From Prochilodus magdalenae (lineage: Eukaryota > Chordata > Actinopteri > Characiformes > Prochilodontidae): 64,000 nt of DNA. The position numbers and the translations under genes are program-made. The stretch covers positions 1 to 64,000 of the forward strand of contig JAMWET010000760.1 in assembly GCA_024036415.1 (NCBI GenBank). The letters are read 5' to 3'. Positions 11,725 through 24,600 of this stretch are shown piece by piece; the first letter of the stretch is position 1, and each line of letters begins with the position of its first letter. The notes under the pieces were generated by a model that made no database searches, was not told the DNA's origin, and was given only the letters and a program-made list of their open reading frames with translations.

Positions 11725-14700
11725 ATGGATCTCAGCATCATGAAGTCACTGGTTTTCCTCGCCTTCAGTCTTCAGCTGGCATCAGCAGGTCAGTTTAAAT
11801 ATCTTCTCAACTGTATTAAAGTAGCTCATCTTATTTACAGTAGAATAAGTATATTTTATTAATGAACTCTGCATTCAGGCCCGTGAAGCAGTTTGTAATA
11901 TTAACTAATTAACTAACGGTATTTATATTAATTGTTAATATAATAATATATAATAATAATTAATATATTAATTTAATAGGTGTCTGACTGAATAACTTTT
12001 AACTTTTAATAAAAAGTTATTTAGTCAGACACCTATTAAATTATATAGTGTTAATGAAACCTTATAATGTGAGGAAAGTAGTAAAAATCATGTAACGAAA
12101 GGGACGGTAAACATGAACAAAAGTAAGTATTCGAACCAGCAACCCCCTCCAAAATTATAATTTTATATTTAATGTTTTTATTTCAGGGTAACAAATAGCC
12201 AAACAAACATACTGTGTTTAATTTATTACAATTCTATTACATGATTATTTATTATTATTATTGTTATTATTATTATTATTAATCCTATGTACACAGGCAG
12301 ATATAAGGTTGCTTTCGTTTTAAACATTGATCAGTGAATTCTGCCTGGCAGCTGATGACACATCTTGGATGTCATGTTTTTCAGCCTTTTGGTGGTTACT
12401 ATTTACTGCAGTTATCTCCTGAGTGCATGAAATACATAGTCGTTTGTTTTGGTAAAGCTCTTTTTATTTTCTAATGAAGCAAAATAGTTCAGTTTAACAG
12501 TGTAGAATCATACACTGTGTTTTCTCTTTACAGCCACCCACTCTCTGCAGTACGTCTACACTGCAGTTACATCAGGAACAGACTTCCCAGAGTTCACTAG
12601 TGTCGGTCTGGTGGATGGAGAGGAGTTTACATACTATGACAGTAACATCAGGAGGAGGATCCCAAAGACAGAGTGGATGGAGAGGAGTGTGGGTGAAGAT
12701 TACTGGAACACAGCGACACAAATCTCACAGGGTGCTCAGGAGAGCTTCAAAGTTGATGTGGGTACTCTAATGCAGCGCTTCAACCAGACTACAGGTGAGT
12801 CTAAACACACTCAGAGCTTTAAACACTGAACACCAGCTCTGTGTTAACACCTCTGTGTTTCTGGGTGGTTTAAACCTTTGCAGCAAGCAGAAGCAGACAG
12901 TGTTGTTCAGAAGACGTACTTATTCAGATATAGTGTACACAGATACTCAAAGATCAAATACAAATAGTACACAGAGATCAGGAACATCTCTCTATTCTTT
13001 CTCTTACTGCATTGCTGTATGTAACTATCAACAGCGCCCCCTACAGGTAGGCCACTGTATTCACTGTTTGATAAGGAGAGCAGTGTATGAGCGATGAGCG
13101 AGCAGCACAGATCTCTGCAGTTTTCCTTTTTGAGGATTGTTGTTGTTATTTAGCTGTCACACTGAGTGGGTTTTTTAAAGATTGGGTGGTCTTTTACTTT
13201 TACTCTACTCTACTTTTGTCTGTTGGCAGAAGACCGAGCAGTAATCACTGCTCTTATTTCAACCAGAAAAAAAAAGTATATTTATTTTCTGTCTGTTTAT
13301 CTGTATGAACATCTGCTTACATACCCGACTGAGAACAGTGTCAGTTGAATCGCAGTTTAAAACAAAGATTATTTGTGTTTTTTTTCTCCCATATTAGCAA
13401 TAAAAACAAAATCATTGTGTTTCAGTAATATACTAGGAACGAATTTTTAAACATAAAAAAAACCCCGGGTATGACGAAAGATCTGAATTGTGATCTGAAT
13501 TTTATGTACATACATACGGTTTAAGGCTTATGCCTGTACAAGACACAACACTAATCAACACCTCGTCTTTACTGGGACCATCAAATCAGTCAACTGTATA
13601 ATGAACGCTAATGAATGCTCGTCACCTCTCCTGCTGAAACTCGATCGAGCTGGGGGTTGTGTGGTTAAATGATAAACGAGTGACTCGTTTGTGCTCTGTT
13701 CTTGTGAGACCTACATGCACCATGTCACCCCCACCCCACATTCTCCACCCTACCCTACAGAAAAACTGCTGTTACATAAAATCCATAAAGCTCTCTCTGT
13801 TTCACCGTCCACCGGTCTTAACCAGGAGTGTGCTGCAGTCCGGTCCCTACTGAAACCGTGTCTTCTCTTTTTCGTGGCCTCGTTGGGCACGGCTGCCTAA
13901 CCTGACCGAACAGCGCCCTCTCGAATTTGAGATTGCTGACGATGTTGAGGAGGCGTTCATGCGCATGTCCACAGCTTGACTGACATACGACTCAGCCTGT
14001 CCACTACTGCTGTTATTGCTCTCCTCTGAACTATTGGACAAAACTCAGGAGTGAGTCTATCCACAGACGAGTCCCTGTTTTATTTTCAGGTCAGTAGGGT
14101 TGGATTAAAAAGCGGACAGGATGCTTAATGTGCGTGACGCTGGACAAACGGTGACATCACTGTACAGTACAACATAAAGCGGGACAGGTGGTCACCCTAG
14201 TAACCACCCGATACAGCAGCTACAGTTAGCTAGCATAGCTAATCACATTCACAGTAATGACCCGATACAGCAGCTACAGTTAGCTAGCATAGCTAATCAC
14301 ATTCACGGTAATGACCCGATACAGCAGCTACAGTTAGCTAGCATAGCTAATCACATTCACAGTAATGACCCGATACAGCAGCTACAGTTAGCTAGCATAG
14401 CTAATCACATTCACAGTAATGACCCGATACAGCAGCTACACTTAGCTAGCATAGCTAATTACGTTTAGAGTAATGACCTGATACAGCAGCTACAGTTAGC
14501 TAGCATAGCTAATCACATTCATGGTAATGACCCAATACAGCAGCTACACTTAGCTAGCATAGCTAATCACATTCACGGTAATGACCCGATACAGCAGCTA
14601 CACTTAGCTAGCATAGCTAATCACATTCACGGTAATGACCCGATACAGCAGCTACACTTAGCTAGCATAGCTAATCACGTTTAGAGTAATGACCTGATAC

Positions 14701-15565
14701 AGCAGCTACACTTAGCTAGCATAGCTAATCACATTCACGGTAATGACCCGATACAGCAGCTACACTTAGCTAGCATAGCTAATCACGTTTAGAGTAATGA
14801 CCTGATACAGCAGGTACAGTTAGCTAGCATAGCTAATCACGTTCACGGTGATGACCCGATACAGCAGCTACAGTTAGCTAGCATAGCTAATCACATTCAC
14901 AGTAATGACCTGATACAGCAGCTACAGTTAGCTAGCATAGCTAATCACGTTCACGGTGATGACCCGATACAGCAGCTACAGCACTTTACTATTTATTTGC
15001 AGGAATTAACATATGTAAAAACACATACTATAGAAAAAATTACAAAATATAAGATATAATGTAAAAACACATTAAGATATAAAATCATCTGTGCAGATGT
15101 TATGACAGTGTGGAGGATGTGTAAATTATACCGTTTTGTATGATGGTGCTTTACTAAATTTCAAACCGAGTATAAAAACACACTGACATTTTCAGACAAA
15201 GCCATGCAAACCTGAATATCTAATTTGACTGAAATGTTCACATTTACGGTGCTAGAAGTAATGAATTCTGTTGAACAGTTATTTTGTTCTGTTTTTGTTG
15301 CAGTTAAATGAACGATTCATACAAAACCAGCATGTTAAATGAGAACCCTGTCTTGTCTCTGTTCTTCCTCTTATTAATAATATAAATAGAGCAGAGCAAT
15401 AAAACAATAACAGTACAGATCACAGTATAACTTTTCCTGGATGGTAGGATAAATGTTCAGTATAAGCGACTGTTCTCACACATCCGCTTTATACAGAGGC
15501 CTGGTGGCAGTGTCTTCCGTAAGAATAGCAACACTACTCTGTTGCCACCAGACATGATTTACCTA

Positions 15566-15623
<58 letters not shown>

Positions 15624-18600
15624 AAGAAAGAGACAGAGAGAGAGAAAGAAAGAGAGGGACAGAGAGAGAGAGAGAGAGAGAGAAAGAAAGAGAGAGACAG
15701 AGACAGAGACAGACAGAGAGAGAGAGAGTGTGCTAGAACTATAGGGTGGAGTGATTCCTGTTTGAGTGGAGCGATCGACAGTCTGTTCTTCTATGAGTGA
15801 GAATATAGGTGGTATGTAACTGTATAAATTCGCTCTCACCCTCACAGACTTCAGCAGCGATAAATCAGGATTTTCTGTCTACAGTAGATAACCCCCTGTA
15901 CAGGTAGTATTTTAAACGTAGCTGTAGAGCAGTAAACATGTTGGTTTATTAAGAGGAGCTATAATGAAGGGGAGTAAATGAATGAGTGAGAATATAAGTG
16001 GTATGTAACTGTACAAATTTACTCTCATCCCAACAGACCTCAGCAGCGATAAATCCCTCCACACAGGTACACCTAAACACCTCTGTGTGTTAGTCACCTT
16101 TTCATATTAGTGCTGTCACTAACAGATGTGACGAAGGGAGTTCAGTTACAGCACTGATTTAAACTACAGTGGACATGATGCTGTACTGTTAGCTTCACAG
16201 GCTAACTGTTTTTAGCAGCTGGCTGTCACACACACACAGAGCACGGGGTGAACTGTAGAGAACTACAGGAAGCAGATCAAACAGCCCTGACTTCAGTTTA
16301 ACAGTCCTAAAAGGAGGACGGTGTGTGTCTGGTGAGGGAGAAGCTCCGAGACAGCCTCAGATAAACTGCAGCTCCTCCACCTCTCAAACTACTAGCAGAG
16401 AAATGATAGCCTAGCCCCTCGCACTGCTCACCAGACAGTTGACTCTAATCTCTCTTCTAAACCAGACTAACCAGATATTCTCCCAGGAGAGATTACTGAA
16501 ACTGCAGCTGGCTGGCGAGTGTTGGTCCAGTTCTGACCCTAAAGAGGCCACAGCTAACCATCTGATCACTTCATCTTTCATCCAGGAATAAAAACATACC
16601 TCTAAACTTGAAAAAAACGATGGTTAGACATTTACTGTGATAATTATCATCAACACCGACTGACATTAAAAATATATCATCATAACACTTTTGCCATCCC
16701 GGCCAGCCCCAAATATAACATCGCTATACTGCAACAATGGCTCCGCCCACTGAACATACTGTGTATGTAGGGGTTTAGTAATCTGGTGTTGAGAGGTTGT
16801 TAGTGTGGAATCAGTGAGGTTATCAGTAAAGAGAGTGCAGCTCAGACAGAGACATGTTTATATATCACACTGTGGGTTCTACACTCTAATATAATAAACA
16901 TATTATACAATAACTTGGTTTTATTATTATATAAATCTGATTACAGTAATAATATAATTTTATTGTAAGATGATAAACAATAGATTTTTATAAATATGCT
17001 CACTGTTACTACTAAACTAGTCTCATATTAAATAAGCTTCTATTATCTGTAGGTGATTATAATCATTATGGTCATTACTATTATTATTATTATTATTATA
17101 ACTATTATTATTATAGTATTTTATTTGTTGCTCTTGGGTTGTTAGTCTTTAAAACATTACAGAGTTAATTACATTCACTGTAATGACCCACAGTTTGCTA
17201 GTTTTGATTTCCAGTTCTCATGCGTCCTAACAGGCAGTAACAGTAGCACAGCCACAGCAGGAGTCATTCCGAGGCTGGCTCCTCCGAGGAGCTCGTGTTT
17301 CAGGGTGTTGAAGTGTTTTTGGCTGGTTGAGCTGTAAATGTCTTCTAAAGTCAGAAATCCCCAGCTTCTCCACGCTCAGCTCAGACCGTCACCAGGTGAG
17401 GAGTCTGATCAGACTGAGCTCATGACCCCTCAGAGACGCTGACAGCTTCTGATCTGCAGTAGTGATGTGAGTCCTGAGACTAATGGTCTCCTCCCCGTGT
17501 GAGGTCAGCGCTGTGTGTGGGTCTTTCTGCTGGTGTTCAGTAAAGAGCACCTCTCACAGCAGAATCACGACCTTCTCTGGGTCTTACTCTACGCCGGCGT
17601 GACGTGATAGATGATTGGATACGATGTGGGTCTGTTTGTTCTGGGGTCAGTAGTCATGTGGAACACTGACACCTTGTGGTGAGAGTCAGTACAGCTATGT
17701 GGTAGAGCAGCCATCTTGTTTAGGAGCTGTGATACTGGAGGTGCGTCTGTCTCCGTCCTGTGTGGTATCACCCTTGATGAGGTGTAGTCTGTGCATGTGG
17801 TGGTAGTTGGTGGTAGGTAGATGTTTTAATTTACCAAAAAACATTTATTCCTGCCTCTTAGCCCCACGACCAAACTATCAGGACACTACCTGACCCAAGA
17901 GATAGCCCAAAGCTGCTACAGTTTAAGGCTTAGGCCTGTATGAGACACAACACTAATCAACACCTCGTCTTTACTGGGACCATCTAATCAGTCAACTGTC
18001 CAAAGACCAGGGATAATAATACAAGGAACAAAAAAAATGAATCAGGCCTAGCCTATTCAAGTTCAACAAAGTATTAGGCCTAGCCTATTTTAGTTCAATA
18101 CAATATTAGGCCTAGCCTATACAAGGTTTAACTATTTCAGTGCACATGAGGTAAACCTAAATCTGTTTGGATTAGAATGACCATCTGGGATTAAAATCCT
18201 CCCACCAAACACACACACGTGTCAACACTATCCAGATAGTAGCAGGCCAGCAGCATTCCCCAGCACCATGGATGGCACCTCTCTGAGGGGTGGGTAACAG
18301 CAAACCACCCACATATTAAACCTAGCGTATCAAAACCACCACAAATCTAAATTCTAAATTTCACATGAAGAATGTTCATCTGAATCGCTCTTCCTCCTGA
18401 GTTCATACTCTCGTCTGGCTGCACTGCCTCCAGTAGGGTTTCTCTTGCAGTAGCTGTAGAACTCCATGCAGCTCCATCCACAGTTGTTCTGGTTTTGAAT
18501 CTCGCTCTTGATAAGATCCACAGACCGCCGGTTCCGCTGGTCAGTCCATGCGGCGGTCATCAGAGAGAACCCTCTATCCACATGTGCGTTTGTCACAGGG

Positions 18601-21600
18601 ACGCTAAAGAGAAAGGGTCCAGATACAATCAAATTTGGTGTGTCCGTGACTTGGAGCAATGTTCACCTCTCCACAACAGGAGCTGTTCTCTTTACACCCC
18701 CCTGCTGGCGTGGCAGAGTCACATGGCTCTCTCCATAGAGTTCATCCATGTTCAGTTTATCCCTCCTCTGGAGGACCTCCACCACGTCACAGAGGTGGGA
18801 GAAGGTGACCTCACTCTGAAGTCCCCACACTGCCACATGCCTGTGAACGTGTGGTCTGAAGTCCTACCACGGGTCCAGCTAGCTGAGTGAAGTCCTGTAG
18901 GCCTTAGAGAAGTCCTGCCTGACTGCTGCTGCTTCACAGTCTGGGAACTGTCGGAGAAGTGCGCTGGGCTCAGCTCCAACAGAGGGATCTGTCCGTCGCT
19001 GCCAGAGCTTCGTCTGAGGAGTGGAGGGGACGTCACATAGCTCAGTCTTACTGTCTCCCTCCAGCAGCAGAGGGACATCAGGGAATGTCTTCAGGGCCTT
19101 ATGGAGGAAGGACAGAGAGGCCTGTCACTCAAGAGGGTGTCCATCACTGAGCTGATCCTTTTTAAACAGCCTCCGGAGCAGCTTTGGACAGTGTCCCTCT
19201 CCCAGGGACAGAGAGGAGGCCTTAGCTGCAGGCCAGCTGAATGAAGCCTGAGACAGCAGGCCGTACACTCAGCCGTCTTGTAGGTACACGCTTCAGTACA
19301 GCATGATGGTCTAGATCCACCAGTTGGAACCCTGATCTCAGTTCCTCAGGGCGCTCTGGAGATGATGAGACGTGACTGTGAATCTGGTGAGCTGGACGTT
19401 CAGTGTCCGTGTCCAGTCTGTCTTAGTTCTGAACGATAGGAACCACAGTTAGCCGTAATGAGGCCAGCGGTGTCCGCCTTCAGCTTCTGATGAGCAGATC
19501 TGTACTGTCCATAATTCACACTGGCGTGATCAGCAGTGTGGGCGGAGATCTCTTCCGGTCGTACGCCGGTCTCTTCAGGTTCGTTCATTACCTGGCGGTG
19601 AACTGATTCTGACGTCTCGGCGCTGTCCTCCTAAAAATCACCACCCCTGTTCTCTAACCCCAGCTCCGGGGTCCAGTATCTCACTGCCCGTGGAAAAGGC
19701 TTGGTGCTGCCGTGGAAGCCTCTGGCACCCCTGGGAAAGCCGGTGTGTGCGCTCCACCCGCGAGCATAGGTGATGTCAGTTCTTGTACACGTTGATCCAC
19801 TGAGGCCGGAGCGAGAACCCCGGTTACGATGGATGCTGCTTTGGTGCGGCCACACGACCTTCCTTTGCTGTATCAGAGTCTGGAGAAACGCCTGGAGCTG
19901 ATTGGTTATTCCCGTGGGTGGAGCGATATGAGTGAGGACGTGGTACTGCCTGATGAAGGCTCGTCACCTCTCCTGCTGAAACTCGATCGAGCTGGGGGTC
20001 GTGTGGTTTAATGAGAAACGAGTGACTCGGTTTGGGTTGTTTGGTGTTGTGCTCTTTCCTGTGAGACTCACATGCACCATGTCGCCCCCACCCCACCTTC
20101 TCCACCCTGCCCTACAGAAACACTGCTGTTACATGAAATCCATTGGACAAAACTCAGTAGTGAGCCTATCCACAGACGAGTCCCTGTTTTTATTTTCAGT
20201 TCAGTAGGGTCGGATTAAAAAGCGGACAGGATGCTTAATGAGCGTGACGCGGGACAAACGGTAAAATCATTGTACAGTACAACGTAAAGTAGGACAGGTG
20301 GTCACCCTAGTTACAACCCGATACAGCAGCTACAGTTAGCTAGCATAGCTAATCACAGTCACGGTAATGACCGGATACAGCAGCTACAGTTAGCTAGCAT
20401 AGCTAATCACATTCACGGTAATGACCGGATACAGCAGCTACAGTTAGCTAACATAGCTAATCACGCTCACAGTAATGACCCGATAAAGCAGCTACAGTTA
20501 GCTAGCATAGCTAATCACATTCACAGTAATGACCCGATACAGCAGCTACAGTTAGCTAGCATAGCTAATCACATTCACAGTAATGACCCGATACAGCAGC
20601 TACAGTTAGCTAGCATAGCTAATCACATTCACAGTAATGACCTGCTACAGCAGCTACAGTTAACTAGCATAGCTAATCACATTCACGGTAATGACCCGAT
20701 ACAGCAGCTACAGTTAGCTAGCATAGCTAATCACATTCCCATAATGACCCGATACAGCAGCTACAGTTAGCTAGCATAGCTAATCACATTCACGGTAATG
20801 ACCCAATACAGCAGCTACAGTTAACTAGCATAGCTAATCACATTCACGGTAATGACCCGATACAGCAGCTACAGTTAGCTAGCATAGCTAATCACATTCA
20901 CAGTAATGACCTGCTACAGCAGCTACAGTTAACTAGCATAGCTAATCACATTCACGGTAATGACCCGATACAGCAGCTACAGTTAGCTAGCATAGCTAAT
21001 CACATTCCCATAATGACCCGATACAGCAGCTACAGTTAGCTAGCATAGCTAATCACATTCACGGTAATGACCCGATACAGCAGCTACAGTTAACTAGCAT
21101 AGCTAATCACATTCACGGTAATGACCCGATACAGCAGCTACAGTTAGCTAGCATAGCTAATCACATTCACGGTAATGACCCGATACAGCAGCTACAGTTA
21201 GCTAGCATAGCTAATCACATTCACGGTAATGACCCGATACAGCAGCTACAGTTAGCTAGCATAGCTAATCACATACACAGTAATGACCCGATACAGCAGC
21301 TACAGTTAGTTAGCATAGCTAATCACGTTCATGGTAATGACCCGATACAGCAGCTACAGTTAGTTAGCATAGCTAATCACATTCACGGTAACGACCCGAT
21401 ACAGCAGCTACAGTTAGCTAGCATAGCTAATCACTTTCACAATAATGACCCGATACAGCAGCTACAGTTAGCTAGCATAGCTAATCACATTCACGGTAAT
21501 GACCCGATACAGCAGCTACAGTTAGCTAGCATAGCTAATCACGTTCATGGTAATGACCCGATACAGCAGCTACAGTTAGTTAGCATAGCTAATCACATTC

Positions 21601-24600
21601 ACGGTAACGACCCGATACAGCAGCTACAGTTAGCTAGCATAGCTAATCACTTTCACAATAATGACCCGATACAGCAGCTACATTTAGCTAGCATAGCTAA
21701 TCACTTTCATGGTAATGACCTGATACAGCAGCTACATTTAGCTAGCATAGCTAATCACTTTCATGGTAATGACCTGATACAGCAGCTACAGTTAGCTAGC
21801 ATAGCTAATCACATTCATAGTAATGACCCGATACAGCAGCTACAGTTAGCTAGCATAGCTAATCACATTCACAGTAATGACCCGATACAGCAGCTACAGT
21901 TAGCTAGCATAGCTAATCACGCTCACAGTAATGACCCGATACAGCAGCTACAGTTAGCTAGCATAGCTAATCACATTCACAGTAATGACCCGATACAGCA
22001 GCTACAGTTAGCTAGCATAGCTAATCACATTCACGGTAATGACCCGATACAGCAGCTACAGTTAGCTAGCATAGCTAATCACGTTCACAGTAATGACCTG
22101 ATGTAGGAAGCATGGAACAAGCATAGGTGCAACACAGGCTTCAAACATGAAACAGAGACAGTACTCAGCAGACAGTGTGTCTGTAAATAGTAGAGGACCA
22201 AGGGCCTTGTTGAGTCAAGAACCTCTAGATCTTGCCATTTCAGGACTAAGTGCCTTGTTGACGTGTCAGCAGTCAAGACCCGAGTGATGCCCTCACAATG
22301 CTGTGCTGAGGCAGCCACCCACAGGATCATCTTAGCTCAAACAATTTTGTTTGATGATTTTCTAAATATGTACTTCATACTGTAAAAGTGATTCGAGTTC
22401 ATCCTTAAAAAATGCACTTTGTGGTAACAAGCAGTAGATCAAAAAAAAAAAAAAAAAAATCACTGAAATAATGAAATTTGCAAAACAGATGATTGTTACT
22501 AAGGTTGAAGTGGACAATGTCACTATTAATAACTGAGCAACAAAGTTTTTTTGAGAGGGAGTTTGGGTTAGGTCATAAAATCTGTTAACTATGTCATTAT
22601 TGTATTTTGAGTCAGAGGGCCCAAATACCACACACTGTAAAAAAACAGCTGCAAGCAGATGACTGCTAACCTGTACATGGAATAAGAAAAACAAAGAAAG
22701 AAACAACTCCAGAAATGTTGTAATTAAAGAAGATATGTGGTTTTAGGCTGAAGATGTTGCAGTCCTGTCCCAGTCAAACCTTACACGAATTAGATTAAGA
22801 CCTCCATAGCATTAGTAATGTCCTCCTCAAAAGGTCATATTGTAGAATGATAAATGTATGTATAATTAATTTTACATTTATGAGCATTAAATCAGTGTGT
22901 CCATGCCTGCTTCTTTAAGAAATGACAAATACAGTGGTAGGAATATCACAAAAGGAAAATACAGTCATTTTGCCATTCATGGTAATGTTGTTTAGAATCG
23001 AACAAAATGTAAAATCTAGTGACGAATCCTTTTTGTAAAAGTCCTGATGACTGACTAGTCCAGGATAGGTGCTGACCTCACTTCATCACAGTTCTCAGTG
23101 TGATGTACATGTGTCTCTGCAGGGGTTCACACAGTGCAGAGGATGTACGGCTGTGAGCTGGATGATGATGGAACTAAGAGAGGATATGTGCAGGATGGTT
23201 ATGATGGAGAAGACTTCATCAGTCTGGATCTGGACACTGAGACCTGGACTGCAGCTAACGCTAAAGCTGTTATTACCAAACTCAAGTGGGATCCTAATGT
23301 TGCCAATACTAATTACTGGAAGAATACATACCTCCTGAATGAATGTATCGAGTGGATAGAGAAGTATGTGGGATACGGCAGATCTACTCTGGAGAGGAAA
23401 GGTACAGTGATCTGTTCTCTTACTGGAACTGTTCACTCTCACTGTACTCACCATCATCACTGAAACACTTTACATTATTAATATGGCAGACGGACATCCA
23501 TCTACTACACACTGACACACCTGACAGGATTTTACCTTCGCATTCTCACCTGACATTATGGACAGTGGTAACATGTTCACTAACAAATTGTTATTAAAGC
23601 TTTCCTGCTAAAATCTAATCTAAGGATTCACCCATTTATATATTTAATGTTTTGTACTGATGAGGATGATACAGTTTTACAGCGTCTTTTAGAAATGTGG
23701 CATATTATTAGGAGGCAAGAATGTAAGAGTATTATACTGTTATTAGAAATGACACATCTTAGATACTAATCCGTGTTATGTTTACACGCATCTTACTACC
23801 CCCCTTTCATTTGTCTCTCTAGTTCCTCCTGAGGTGTCTCTGTTCCAGAAGGACTCTTCTTCTCCAGTGGTGTGTCATGCTACAGGGTTCTTCCCCAAAG
23901 CAGTGATGATCTCCTGGCAGAAGAATGGAGAGGATGTACACGAGAACGTGGATGTCGGAGAGACAGTACCCAACCAGGATGGAACCTTCCAGAAGAGGAG
24001 CATTCTGACTGTCTCACCTGAGGAGCTGAAAGGGAAGGAATACACCTGTGTCATTCAGCATGTTGGAATGAAGGAGGAGCTACGGCTTTCTGAGCCCAGA
24101 GTCCTGTCAGGTAAGGGAAAACTCTGGAGAGAATAAAAGCTCCTGTGTGCTGAAATGGACTGTATTTAAGATGGAGGTAATGGAGTTTATAATGATGTAA
24201 CTCTGGTGTTTTAGGTGGAGGCTCAATTGGTATCATCATCGGTGTGGTTGTTGCTGTTCTCCTGGTGGTCGTCATTGCCTGCGTTGGAGTTTTCATTTGG
24301 AGGAAGAAGTCTGGTAAGGAAGACATGAGTCAAATGCCAGCTTGGTGAAGGTTTCCTGACACTGTGTTTTATATAACAGTATGTAATATATAAGACCTAA
24401 TTCACAAATGAGTTAAAAGCTACCTGGAATTATTCTGACACCTTTGTTCCCAAGTTTTCCTCATTTGTTTACATAATTAGTAATGTTGTGTAGAGCATCT
24501 AATATACATGGTTTTTATAATAATTCCATGTTTATTATCTGTCTTTCAGGCTTCAAACCAGTTGCATGTAAGTGAGCCTCCATGGAGCTTATGCAGTAAT

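Larger units (their letters stand above)
17919..22101. mobile_element. hAT-associated element with terminal minisatellite, copy B
   Basis: Longer relative of copy A. It begins TTTAAGGCTTAGGCCTGTAT, contains a minus-strand hAT transposase C-terminal remnant, shares the block with GTGAGACTCACATGCACC near 20065, and ends with a 33-copy 54-bp minisatellite. A short tandem motif AGGCCTAGCCTAT repeats three times at 18042-18120. Terminal inverted repeats and target duplications were not found, so exact borders are uncertain. Confidence 0.65.
12795..23122 (+). other. Intron 2 of the MHC class I gene, 10.3 kb
   Basis: Separates alpha-1 from alpha-2. It is expanded by two related mobile elements (13518-14985 and 17919-22101), two 54-bp minisatellites, a purine microsatellite and a diverged repeat at 17575-17835. 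Stretches 12795-13517, 14986-15560, 16100-17570 and 22102-23100 show no gene. Confidence 0.85.

Noticed and set aside
15534..15845. Leu-Ser-rich 103-codon minus frame as a membrane protein
   Set aside because: Produced by the purine/pyrimidine microsatellite.
14204..22101. 54-bp arrays as a centromeric or CRISPR-type array
   Set aside because: No spacers, too short for a centromere, and located inside an intron with unique flanks.
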